DNA from: Persicaria tinctoria
Lineage: Eukaryota > Streptophyta > Magnoliopsida > Caryophyllales > Polygonaceae
NCBI GenBank assembly: GCA_037127255.1
Contig: JBANSL010000018.1
Span: forward strand, 19,875,175 to 19,939,174
Direction of reading: 5' to 3'
Length of the DNA: 64,000 bases
Positions 1 through 9,344 of this stretch are shown in pieces. The position numbers were made by a program, and so were the translations under genes. The notes under the pieces are model-generated. The model did no database searches and had not been told where the DNA came from. It saw only the letters and a program-made list of their open reading frames with translations. The number at the start of each line of letters is the position of its first letter. Within the stretch, counting starts at the first letter, position 1.

Positions 1-552
1 TAATGCATATATAGAGTTTATGCATAGTATATTCTTTTTTGATTGAGTAAGAATTCGATTTTAGACAGATATGAAATTCGAAACAGACGGAAAACCGTCG
101 AAATATAAAATAGGGAAAAAGGCGCAAACAAAGTTTATTCATTATAAGTTTCATTGGCATAAATACCTTGTTAATATAATATTATTTTCATGAACTTAAC
201 AATCAATAAATCGGGCCAATCAAATCCTTATTTCAACTCTTTTGCTATTTTATCATTATATGGTTTGGTTGAAGAAGAAAGAAGAGTCTTACATGCTCAT
301 GTGCTTTTTCTGTTTCATTTTTGTTTTATCGTGTTTAGTTATGCCTTCTTAGGTGCTTTTTCTATAAAAAAAAAAATTGCCTTGCTTTGCCTTTGTTTGT
401 TTCTTCGGCTCTTCTCGTCTTTTAGTTCTATTATCTCGGTTAGAGATAATAGAACTAAAAAACTCAAGAGATTATTGAGTTGGATTCAATAAGTTTGCTG
501 TAAACGAGAGTGTGATAGAAGGAAAATCTGTTTTTGTACTGGTTTTGATCAG
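1..552 (+). other. Intron (or upstream part) of the tetraspanin gene
   Basis: This AT-rich stretch has no convincing coding sequence. It ends in a pyrimidine-rich tract and the acceptor TTTTGATCAG immediately before the tetraspanin exon at 553. The 100-residue open frame at 190-492 is low-complexity and matches nothing I recognise. The first tetraspanin exon must lie left of the window, so most or all of this stretch is inferred to be intron. Confidence 0.6.
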
Positions 553-849
553 TCAGGATGCTGTAAGCCCCCAACAGTATGTGGATACCAGTACGTGAGC
601 CCAACCATGTGGGTCAACCCGGCAAACCCAACCGCCGACCCCGATTGCCTGGCGTGGAGCAATGATCCCAGGGGGCTCTGCTACAACTGCAGCTCCTGCA
701 GGGCCGGGCTGCTCGGAAACCTCAAGGACGAATGGAGGCAGGCAAACATCATCCTCATTGTCGCCCTTGTGGTGCTCATCTGCGTCTACATCCTCGCTTG
801 CAGTGCCTACCGAAACGCCCAAACCGGAGGCCCCTCTCATCGTAAATAG
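553..849 (+). CDS. Tetraspanin, C-terminal exon (partial)
   Basis: This is the last exon of a plant tetraspanin, a four-pass membrane protein that organises plasma-membrane and vesicle microdomains. The exon opens right after a splice acceptor with SGCCKPPTVCGY, which is the GCCK/RP-type cysteine motif of the large extracellular loop in plant tetraspanins. More loop cysteines follow (DCLAW, LCYNCSSCRAG). Then comes a hydrophobic fourth transmembrane helix (ANIILIVALVVLICVYILACSAY) and a short cytosolic tail ending PSHRK and TAG. About 98 residues are visible. The first three transmembrane segments would be encoded off the left edge. The reading frame is intact, so the gene is probably functional, but the subfamily (TET8- or TET10-like) is not certain. 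Confidence 0.9.
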   Translation, partial: SGCCKPPTVCGYQYVSPTMWVNPANPTADPDCLAWSNDPRGLCYNCSSCRAGLLGNLKDEWRQANIILIVALVVLICVYILACSAYRNAQTGGPSHRK

Positions 850-1220
850 GCCTTATTGGACTCGTTAGTTTGTTGAATTTTCCTTTTGGATGCGACATAG
901 GGCATCTAAGAACACCTTCGCCGAGCTATGGTGGGCAATACATATGCTTTTCGAGTGGAGATAGAATATATATGTGAAATTCTTGGTGTGTACAATGCCA
1001 GTAGTTTTTCCATGTGGGAATAGGAGGATCAGGTTCCTCTGACCCAGAACTTAATCTTCATCATACGGAAATTTCAGTTTTCGAGGTTTTGTGTAACTAC
1101 ATAGTAGATTGTAACATAGCAAATGTCATCAGCTTAAAATGATATGTGTGAACTTCCATTTTGAATAGATGACATAACTAATGCAAAGAGACCTACCGAC
1201 AATGAATCTGTTAAAGAGTG
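850..1220. other. Convergent 3' untranslated regions
   Basis: This is the space between the stop codon of the plus-strand tetraspanin (849) and that of the minus-strand small membrane-protein gene (1221). No open reading frame of interest is present. It should hold both 3' untranslated regions tail to tail, but I cannot place the polyadenylation sites. Confidence 0.5.
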
Positions 1221-1871
1221 TTACTTGACAGCTTCTCCTCTGACAACCCTCCAAGGACCACCATAGAAAGCAGGCTTCATCAGCGGAACGTTCTCCCCTG
1301 GGTGTTCTTCCCAGTACTTCTCCTGACCAGCACAAAGAAACTCTTGAGATCCAGGACCCACATCGTTATGTGCTTCATCATAATCATCATCATCATCATT
1401 GTTATCATCAATGAGCGTTCTTACATCATCAAACAATCAAATACCGACAACAATGACAAAATCACATGGCAATCAAAGAAGGGATGTACTGGTAGATTCA
1501 TCTATTGTTGTTCTAGTGATGAGTTATATACTTATATGTTCAAGATGGATGGCTAATTGCAGTCAATTATACAAAAGAATATACTTCAGGATGTTAGAGA
1601 ACAGAATATATTTTCTTGAGTGCTAAATACGATTTAAGAGCGCCATGAACAGTTTGAGTAACTACAAATAGAAACAATCAACACTGACCTTATATAGTTG
1701 CTCTGTGATCGCTGCACCAATGACCCCAGTGTAGAAAGCTGCAGTATAAATTGCCACAAGAGGTGTGAATGACTTGGGCCGTCTATAAGGCTCGACAAAA
1801 TCCCAGAGAATGGTTTTCTCCCACTTATTGTACACATAATCTGCATACTTCCTCCACAGATAGCTTGACAT
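1221..1871 (-). CDS. Small mitochondrial-type membrane protein, possibly a plant complex I accessory subunit
   Basis: The gene has two coding exons. Exon 1 is 1871-1689 (61 codons) and its donor is AAG|GTCAGT. Exon 2 is 1322-1221 and its acceptor is GGTCAG|GAG. The product is 94 residues long. It begins MSSYLWRKYADYVYNKWEKT, followed by a conserved-looking EPYRRPKSFTPL, a single hydrophobic segment (VAIYTAAFYTGVIGAAI), and a polar tail with EKYWEEHPGENVPLMKP and GPWRVVRGEA. From memory this resembles the small plant-specific proteins found with mitochondrial NADH dehydrogenase (At1g67785-like); that assignment is an inference and only moderately secure. The start was chosen because upstream in-frame sequence reads like intron or UTR. 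The frame is intact and both splice junctions are in phase 0. The 5' untranslated region is probably spliced. Confidence 0.75.
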
Positions 1872-2039
1872 AGTACTGGATTCGGATATGCTCAAACAAA
1901 TGAAGTACCTATGAAGTTCCACAGCACCAATTAGGAGAAATAAAGCCATTGAAATAACCATGAAATTCAAACAATTATGAAACTTCTCAAGGTTTTTTCT
2001 CTAATCTGAAGCTCTCTGATCCCTTACTGTCAGTTCTTC

Positions 2040-2236
2040 AACAATCGACTACAAACTGTATCTTTAAAGCATGAAAACGGCTTTTACTGGAATCAAACAC
2101 AAATTCTGAGAAAGATTACGGAAAATCAGATACTAGGTTTGGATTTGGTAGAATTGAGAGGAAATAACCCTCTCTGAGACAATTTTATCCTAAAAACGAA
2201 ACCTCAAATAAATGGCAAACCCTAAAGAAATACACC
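2040..2236. repeat. Segment with a decayed paralogue at 60.9-61.1 kb
   Basis: This probable upstream or intronic sequence of the gene at 1221-1871 shares a recognisable backbone with 60920-61095. Shared blocks include CGACTA, GAAAA-GGCTTTT and TAGAATTGAGAG. Together with the block at 3420-3500, which matches 61110-61215, it shows that 2238-3404 was inserted into one copy. Confidence 0.55.
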
Positions 2237-2810
2237 CAGGGCCGGACCTGAGTTTTTAATGGCCTGAGGCGAATCTTAAAACTGGGCCCCTCTACGGCTC
2301 TACTATATACAATATATACTTATGGTAGAATAAGTGGTTTTTGAAACAGTTTTCTAATACCAAAAACATTTCAACAAAGATTTCAATTAACTATATATAT
2401 GCACCAAGAAAGATCAGCAAAATCATTATAATTCATAGATTAAAATCCTAATTAGGACTACAAAATAGGAAGAAATCAAAAGGAGAAGCATTGAGAGTTA
2501 TTCTTGGTATAAATTCAGCAACACACCATGAAGTTTTCGTCTGAGAAATGCTAGAAAGACAGCCACAATAGTATGCATAATTCAGAATCAACAAAACAGA
2601 GCCAGAACCAATTTCGTCCAAAGCGATTTCTCCTGTTACATGGTTCATGATTTCTCTTGTGAACTGGATTAACGCTGCACCATGTGCATGAACACACACA
2701 ACTTCCAGCATCATGAATAGCAAATTGATATGCTCAGTGCTCCTAGATCATACCAAGAAGTAAGAACAACTAATACTACGATTCTAAATGTGCAAGTAGT
2801 CCGACACAAT

Positions 2811-2960
2811 TCAATTCCGAAATCCTACAAATTCAATTCCAAAATCTTACAAATTCAATTCCAAATTCAAAACCTAAATCCTACAAATTCAATTCCAAAT
2901 TCCAAATTCCAAAAACCTAATTGTAAAGTCTAAATCTTACAAATTAAATCCAAAAACCTA
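2811..2960. repeat. Tandem minisatellite, about 22 bp unit
   Basis: Roughly six imperfect copies of a unit built on ACAAATTCAATTCCAAAAT with CCTA or CTTA joints occur head to tail. It lies inside the hAT-like block and has no coding potential. Confidence 0.75.
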
Positions 2961-2983
2961 GAATGAAATTGAAGAAATTATAC

Positions 2984-3060
2984 CTGATTTCGCAATTAGA
3001 ACTTAGAAGAATCGGATTTTGTCTTGGAACAATTCAAGAGTAGCGGTGAGCCGCCTGGCG
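2984..3060 (-). other. Possible 5' untranslated exon
   Basis: On the minus strand a purine-rich stretch ends in AAATCAG|GTATAA, a plausible splice donor pointing toward the gene at 1221-1871. This could be an alternative leader exon supplied by the inserted DNA. Transcript evidence would be needed to accept it. Confidence 0.25.
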
Positions 3061-3805
3061 CCTGCCACCGAGCCTGGGAGGAGAGACTGAGAGAGCGACA
3101 CCGACAGACAACGGGCGGCGGCTACAAGAAGGAGGAGTGGGTGGTTCCTGGTTGTGGTTCCGACACCGGCGATCGTTGCTGTGGTCGGAATCGGTTGAAT
3201 GGATCCACCGACGAAAGGGGAATCGCCCAGGTGTGTCGGCCTACCACCCTCCTCTTCTGTCCGACGGTCTTCACTCTTCCCCCTTTTTAATTTTTTTCAA
3301 CGCTGCGTTTCAACCGATTTTTCCATTTTCCATTTTTTTTCTTTTACAAGCAGCGTTCCTCTAATTTTTTTTAATATATGGGCCCCAGGGTTAATTGGGC
3401 CGGCCATACATCAACCATGAACGAATCAGCTAATTTAGCAGAGAATTCAGAAACAACACTCTCAGTTATATCATCAGATCACAGAACATCTTCACTGGCT
3501 AGATTTGGAGTTTCAATTCGAGTGTTTATATCAATATACGGACTCGTTTGGTGATTTTGCATCATTCGATCGACAGTGACAACAAATTTGTGAAATTCAC
3601 CGGACTAAATTAACTCAGTCCTAAAGTAGTGTCCAATTCCAAACCCTAACAGCGATGAGATGAGGAAAGAATGAATATAAACGAGCGGAGATGCGCTTAC
3701 TTATCAGTGCTGCTCAGCGGACGGCGATGAGCGGCGTCAAGGCTTCGATATGATTAGTTGGGATGAGATCGAGCAGAGCGAGCAAGGAGGGATCGATATA
3801 TTTAC

Positions 3806-3934
3806 TTGGCCGGCTGAGCGGGACAACGGCGGTGTGGCATCGACGGTGGGTGCGGCGGCGGCCGGCGTGAGGGGCGAGCGAGCGAGAGAATTGAGAGCGA
3901 GGGAGCGTGCAAACTGAGTAGTGCAAAATGCCAA
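3806..3934 (-). CDS. Possible orphan first exon encoding an organelle targeting peptide
   Basis: The minus strand has an ATG-initiated 43-codon frame starting MAFCTTQFARSLALNSLARS. It then runs through an alanine and proline stretch to RSAGQ and stops exactly in phase 0 at a good donor (CAA|GTAAATA). It is rich in Arg, Ser, Ala and Leu, with almost no acidic residues, as in mitochondrial or plastid transit peptides. No downstream exon was found before the gene at 1871. It may be the first exon of an alternative transcript of that gene, a captured fragment, or chance. The upstream flank is cut by the inverted-repeat element at 3954. Confidence 0.3.
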
Positions 3935-4010
3935 AATGTATTAAAGCCAAGAATAAATTACAGAAAACCACCCTTAAAATATGAGACTTTTTACTAAAGT
4001 ACAAAACCAC

Positions 4011-5733
4011 TTTTTTTTTTAAAAAAATTTTAAGCAAAAGGGCAAAGCCCTGTATATAAAGAGCATCCAAACGGATAAGATTTTGAAGCATATAGTCGTC
4101 AGGAGTCGTAGAACCAGAGAAAGCAAGGTCCAAGTGCGATAAGCGGTCCGCAACTCGGTTTGCTTCCCTATAGACACGACGAATCACAATGGAGTGAAAG
4201 AAGTAAAGGGAAACTAGGCTGTCGTTTCAGAATCTCCCGAGGGCTTCCCGACGCCTTTAAATCTGTTGATAATTGTGAGGTTGTCACCTTCAATGACGAG
4301 GTTACTTCTGCAACACCCTAACTCGGATGTCACAGTGCCATAGGTTCCATACGAACTCATTCCGGCAAGGATCGATGCCTCAAATAAAAATGACACAAGG
4401 ATTAAATCACACTCAAATATTCTAGTATGGAATGCTTAAAATAACCAAATAAGTTCTATCCCAAGCTCTCAGGAAAACAAAGTTAACGAGTAGGTCCACC
4501 ATCTCAATTCTAATAGTGCCCAAAGTAGGAAATTAAGGAGAAGAGTTTAACAGAAATGCAAGGAAAATAACACAATTCAATTGGTGCAACGTCAACACAA
4601 CTCATGTCCTAAATCAGCCAGTTGTCAAGCTCGAATCACGTCACCGGTACGCTCCTTAGTTTGTGCCGCTCTCTTACCTGCAGCTGATGATGCCAAGGCA
4701 AGACCAGCCCAAACCAAGGGTTAGCTACATCACATTTTTATAATATAGAGAGGTGATTCGACCAAATGAGTACAAGAGCTATCAGTTACCACAATATAAA
4801 AACAGAATATAACTTAGTAAGTAACTTCCATTGATGTATACACTCCTAAACATAGAAGTTCAATTCACAACAGAAATACAGTTGGTTCGGGGGTGAGAAT
4901 GCCTGAAATATACTAGTTCCCCTGTTTGGGATGGTACCATCTTAGGGAAGTAAGTCCCTCGAGTAAGACTTACGACCCTGGGAACGCCTGAAATATACTA
5001 GTTCCTCTGTTTGAGATGCTCATATATATCCCCTCGAAGACCTACGGGAACGCCAATATATTTGTTTCCCTTATACGGGATGCTCATATAATAATCCCCT
5101 TATATTATAACACTCTTAAATACCAACTTGCAAGCTAACCCAACCAGAAATATAACCGCAATCGTAACTCACAAGCAAGGAAAGTAACACGATAGTTAGC
5201 TAAACAAGTCCAACGAGACTTGCCTGATAGATGACCGATAGCGTTGTTGGAGGCTCGCACTACCCACCACACCACTTCAATCCTCCACTCCCGTTCTCTC
5301 GAGCACCACTCAGATGTGTAATCCTTACAACTCCGATTGCTCTCAAGAACGATCGATAGCTAGCGAACTCAATAGTAACCGACGGAGACTAAAATGAAGG
5401 CGGTTCCTTCACTTGATGAAAGGGAAGATAGAAAAGGGAGGTCGCTTCCTACTGCGGCTAATTTAGGTTCCATATAATCCAAATTGAATTACCAAAAATA
5501 CCCTTCACCCAATTAACTCACCACATAACCCACCCTAACCAAATAGTTCTCCTAAATAAAATACTTAAACTATGTGCTTGGTTCCAAACGAACTAAGACC
5601 TTTCAACTAAACTAAAATAATTTATCTTATAACTTACCTAGTAGAGGGGTCTCACAACTTATGTCTAGATCCTATGCTGCTAAGATCCCTTTTCGGAGTC
5701 CCAACTCCTCCCAACCAGCAATAGAGGAGATTG
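4011..5733 (-). mobile_element. 5'-truncated LINE, split by a solo LTR
   Basis: The minus-strand LINE 3' end encodes an RNase H-like domain (NLVIEGDNLTIINRFKGVGK, then RRVYREANRVADRLSH), and the poly(A) tail reads as a T run at 4011. The flanks are a 14-bp target duplication: AAGTACAAAACCAC at 3997-4010 and AAGTACAAAACTAC at 5734-5747, differing at one base. The domain is interrupted at 4309-5656 by an LTR. Upstream coding (ending near DLDIS) resumes after the LTR with NLVIEGDN. The copy is 5'-truncated and has in-frame stops, so it is dead. Confidence 0.85.
4309..5656 (-). mobile_element. Solo LTR inserted in the LINE
   Basis: This 1348-bp block begins TGCAACACCC and ends TCTCACA, giving TG...CA termini. 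It is flanked by ACTTC (4304-4308) and ACTTA (5657-5661), a 5-bp target duplication with one mismatch. Excising it rejoins the RNase H reading of the surrounding LINE. It contains three imperfect internal repeats around 4890-5100 (GCCTGAAATATACTAGTTCC and relatives). No coding sequence or second LTR is present, so it is a recombination-derived solo LTR. The lineage is unknown. Confidence 0.8.
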
Positions 5734-6099
5734 AAGTACAAAACTACTTGCAAATTTGAAAATCACATAAAGCCGTACATAATTTTTTTTAAACCCTTTT
5801 AGCTGTAAAAATGTTTGAAAAATGTCAAATTACCACTTTTTTTAAATCAAAGTGAACCTTTTTATAAAATATATTTATTACAATATTTATTACAGTATAA
5901 GATTGACAACTGAGCATTTTCTTAAATTTTTTACACAAAGAAAAGCTAGCATCATAGTGGGTAGTTCTTTGAATGAAAACCAAATATATGGGTGGTTTTT
6001 GTTTATTTCAAATTTGTGGATGATTAATTTTGTGAACATTCTCATTTATTAAGGGTGGTTTTCTAAAATTTACCCTGAAACTAGTCTAACATGTTCACT

Positions 6100-6337
6100 C
6101 TAATGCAAAAATAATACTCCGTGTTAAGGGGAGTTTGCAAAATGTCCAAAAATATGTCTTAATTGGTGAAATATCCACACATTTAGACAAATTAGTGAAT
6201 TGTCCATCCCCTTTCCAAATCTTTTTTTTTTGTATTTTGTCGTGCAAATATAATATTATGTTGTGCATGTGCAAATATAATCGTATGTTGTGCAAATCTG
6301 ACCCACCTCCAGTTTTTTTTCTTTTCGTGTCAATACA
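6100..6337. other. Non-coding repeat-derived DNA
   Basis: No gene is present. The stretch starts the series of TGTGCAAATATAA-type repeats that continues on the other side of the hAT MITE. Confidence 0.5.
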
Positions 6338-6780
6338 CAAGGGCGGACCTATGTGTTACCTTGGGGATGCTCAAGCATCCCCACAATTTTTTTTTTTAAA
6401 ATTTTTTAGTGTTAATTTTAAAATGTTTACCCTCAAGCATCCCCACCTGTAAAAAAAAATACAAAAGAAAAAAAAATATCTTTAAGTATCCTCGAAATGA
6501 TAATTTTTTTATCTTCGAGCATCCCAAAGAAGTCGGTCCAGGATTCGCCCCTGTCAATACATTTTGGCGTGCAAATATAACCGTACGTTGTGCTTGTGCA
6601 AATATAACCGTATGTTATCCAAATATAACATTTTGTTGTGCAAATGTAATATTTTTTTTCCTTTTTTTTCTTTTGTTTCAGCACTTTTTGCTGTGCAAAT
6701 ATAACTTTACGTACGTTGTGCACATATAACAATTTGTTGTGCAAATATAACTTTATGTTGTGCAAATGTAAAAATAAAAT
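6240..6780. repeat. Dispersed GTGCAAATATAAC repeats
   Basis: About ten copies of a motif near TTGTGCAAATATAACNTTATG occur, some adjacent and some spaced. They are interrupted by the 216-bp hAT MITE. The array looks like an expanded subterminal repeat of a larger transposon, although no clear termini were identified. Confidence 0.6.
6338..6553. mobile_element. hAT MITE, 216 bp
   Basis: The element starts CAAGGGCGGACC and ends GGATTCGCCCCTG, so its inverted termini read CA-GGGCG. It is flanked by a perfect 8-bp target duplication, TCAATACA (6330-6337 and 6554-6561), the length typical of the hAT superfamily. It contains repeats of AAGCATCCCCAC and no coding sequence. Confidence 0.88.
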
Positions 6781-6789
6781 ATAGTAGGT

Positions 6790-8124
6790 GTGGATCACAG
6801 AATAAAATAAAGATAGTTTTTTTAATTTTCATATTCATGGGGTAATTTTTGTAATTTAACAAAAATTGCTTCTTTTTTTTTTGTGGGGAAAAAATTATCT
6901 ATATTTTATTGCGTGATCCACCTTCCTCTATACACAGCCCGAGGAGATCTCGGATCCACCGCTCCGGCCGCTCTCTCGATCGCTCTCTCCGGCCGCTCGA
7001 CCTCGCTCGCTCGCTCGCTCGACCTTTGCACCTCCATGACAACCAGAAGGAGAGACCTGATTTGCATAAGAGGAGAGCGGATTCAGATCTAATTGAATTG
7101 GAACTGGAATTCGGCTTCAGATCTAATTGAAACCAAATTCATTGAGGAGAGACACAAATTCAGAAGGGGAGAGAGAGATTTGAGAGACACATATTCATTA
7201 AGGAGATCTGAGAGACATGGATCGATTTTGCACAAGAGGCGGAGGAGGAGGCAGACATCTGAGAGGGAAGAGGAGTCGGAGAAGCAGATCCGAGATTCGA
7301 CGCGCTTGAAGAAGAGAAGAAGAGAAGCGGTGGCGGCGACGAACAGGAGGAAGATGGACGGAGATGGATGCGCCTGAGATGGAGGAAGATGGACGGAGGA
7401 GCCGGATTCAGGAAGCAATCGATCCCAAATTGCCGGAGATGGGGGAGTTCTCCGTTGAGCAATAGAGGAGATGAAGGCAGATCCAATTTGCCCAATTTAG
7501 AGTTTATTTGTTTTAAAAAATGAAGATGGACATTTCTCCAATTTGTCCAAAACCTTAGACACTCCGTCAATTAAGTCAAAAATAGTGCATGTGGCACAAA
7601 TTTTCTCTTAAGAAATATCATAGGGGCTTCTGGCAAGATGCAAAAATGACTATTGACAAGATAAGTATAACTAAATTGCACGCAAATCATTTTTTGTTTT
7701 AGAAAATATTTACAAAGTGAACCGAGATCTAAAAAAACCCTATTCATACTCAAGTCTAATTCAGTGAATCAATGAATCAGTGAATTGATTAATTGGCTAA
7801 ACAAATCCAATGTAATCTTTAACAATCCCGCAATTAGGTTATGGAGAAGGAGAAGTCTCAAAGGTTGACCTCTGGAGCCTAAGAAGGAGAAGTTGCATCG
7901 GAATCTGCACTGTAGTGGGAGAGCCTAAAGGTAACGACGACGGAGCATCAGGTGATGGAGGAAAGGCGGATAATTATATCGACGAAGGAGGCATCGGAGG
8001 AGAACTGATATCCGGTGACGGCGATGAGGTGCCTGTCGAGGGTGGGCTCGCTTCGAGTAGCCGAGCATTGCAAATCAGTTCAGTAGAATTAGTTGAGCAT
8101 AAGTAATTAGCTCGTCAAAATAGA
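6790..8124. other. Intergenic, purine-rich and GC-skewed segments
   Basis: No recognisable gene is present. The segment from 6940 to 7480 is rich in GAGA and CGCTCG repeats and opens frames on both strands by composition. The segment from 7850 to 8100 has a Gly, Asp and Glu-rich frame of low complexity. Confidence 0.5.
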
Positions 8125-8139
8125 CCGAGTTTCATGAAG

Positions 8140-8248
8140 GAGCTCGTAGAAATGCTAAATTCACCACTTAATTTAAAAAGAGAATGCTCCAAAATGATCT
8201 TCTTTTTAGCAAGCTTTTCTATTGCCAACTTCTCTGAAAGAGCATATA
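8140..8248 (-). pseudogene. Coiled-coil-like fragment interrupted by the CACTA element (left half)
   Basis: On the minus strand one frame reads SEKLAIEKLAKKKIILEH, a charged heptad-like stretch. The other side of the CACTA insertion (about 11955-12260, minus) also holds a Lys, Glu and Leu-rich frame (KKLEDEILNLKGED). This suggests that one coiled-coil coding fragment, perhaps of a retroelement, was split by the insertion. The identity is unknown. Confidence 0.35.
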
Positions 8249-8608
8249 CACTACTAGAATTTTGTCATTTAACATCGGTTAATAACCGATGTCTTTCAAA
8301 AAATAAATCGATGTCTATGTGGGTGATGTAAAAAGTCAAAACTTTTTAACATCGGTTATAACCCGATGTCTTTGTATTTTATAACGTCGTTTATATTTTT
8401 AAATTCGATGTCTTTTCTATCTTATAACATCGGTTATAAAACATAACCGATGTTATAACATAATAAAGACATCGGGCTTCGACCGATGTTATACAATTTT
8501 CAGTTTTAACATCACCCACACAGACATCAATTTTTTATTTTGATTAACATCAGGTTTTAGCCGATGTTAAATGAAATATTTATAGTTTTTTTTGATGATT
8601 ATTATAGT

Positions 8609-8678
8609 AGCCTATGCGGAATTTGAACCCGCATCTTTGTGCTTAAGCACAACACTCTACCATTTGAGCTAATAGGCT
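8609..8678 (-). tRNA. tRNA-like sequence, probable pseudogene
   Basis: On the minus strand a cloverleaf can be drawn. The acceptor is AGCCTAT pairing with ATAGGCT, the D arm is GCTC-AAATGGTA-GAGT, and the T arm is GCGGG-TTCAAAT-TCCGC. The anticodon stem TTGTG/CACAA closes a loop of six bases (CTTAAG) instead of seven, so the anticodon is ambiguous and one base appears lost. It sits inside the CACTA element next to its subterminal repeats. Confidence 0.5.
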
Positions 8679-9344
8679 TAAATAAATTATTAGTATAATT
8701 TACTACCATGCAAAGGAAACTAACACATACATATACATGATTCGTTACTCCAAAATGGATAATGATAACCCCACCACTAACTTAACAAAGTACAAATATA
8801 TAAAAGGGTCTAGCAAAGACATGACCGCACCAAGAAGCTAGGCAAATGCAAAGCACGGGATTTAGATACTTAACAAATAGCTAGATACATAAACACAAAA
8901 TAGATCGAAGTTTAAGCAAATGTAAAGCTAGGACATGCATGATTAGCCTAGTTCAGTATATTGCACTCAAGGCTATTATTCTCCATATCAAACTGTCATG
9001 GTACATAGATGCACAGACCATCGAATTGCCAGTAAGATGTGCATATCGCAAAATGTCTATATTGTTCAACACCAGTTTCAGCTGCCCACATATAATCCAA
9101 ATTGGAAAAATGATCACTAAATATTCATGCCACGAATCAATGTACATAGATTCCATACAACATCAGAGGTAAGACATAATTTATTGGAATATATTGTACT
9201 CAAGGCCTAATCACTCTTACATAATTCAATTAGCACATGCAAATAGAAGCACATAACTGTCCAATATAGTTTACTGAGCATATATATGAGATACACTTTA
9301 AAATAAATAGAATAAAGTATTTAGAATTATAAGTAATTGATTAC

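Larger units (their letters stand above)
2238..3404. mobile_element. hAT-like insertion with GGGCCGG termini
   Basis: The left end reads AGGGCCGGACCTGAG, a terminus typical of non-autonomous hAT elements in plants. The right end reads GGGCCGGCC. The flanks ATACACC and ATACATC could be an eroded target duplication. The paralogous stretch at 60.9-61.2 kb has no counterpart of this block, which supports an insertion. A GC-rich segment (3040-3280) and a run of 22-bp repeats lie inside it. The exact ends are uncertain because the inverted repeats are short. Confidence 0.5.
3954..6072. mobile_element. Inverted-repeat element holding a nested LINE and LTR
   Basis: The ends are inverted repeats of about 24 bp. 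The left one starts TAAATTACAGAAAACCACCC and the right one, read in reverse, starts TAAATTTTAGAAAACCACCC. Removing the LINE (4011-5733) leaves a short core of roughly 400 bp, the size of a MITE. The superfamily is not settled because I could not define a clear target duplication outside the repeats. Confidence 0.55.

Noticed and set aside
190..492. 100-residue plus-strand frame with hydrophobic stretches
   Set aside because: It lies inside the presumed tetraspanin intron, is low-complexity, and has no splice or homology support.
1399..1626. Plus-strand frames over the small membrane-protein gene
   Set aside because: They are antisense to the intron and exon 2 of the minus-strand gene and resemble no family.
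6969..7570. Ser/Arg-rich frames on both strands
   Set aside because: They arise from CGCTCG and GAGAGA repeats. Both strands are open by composition, with no conserved motif.
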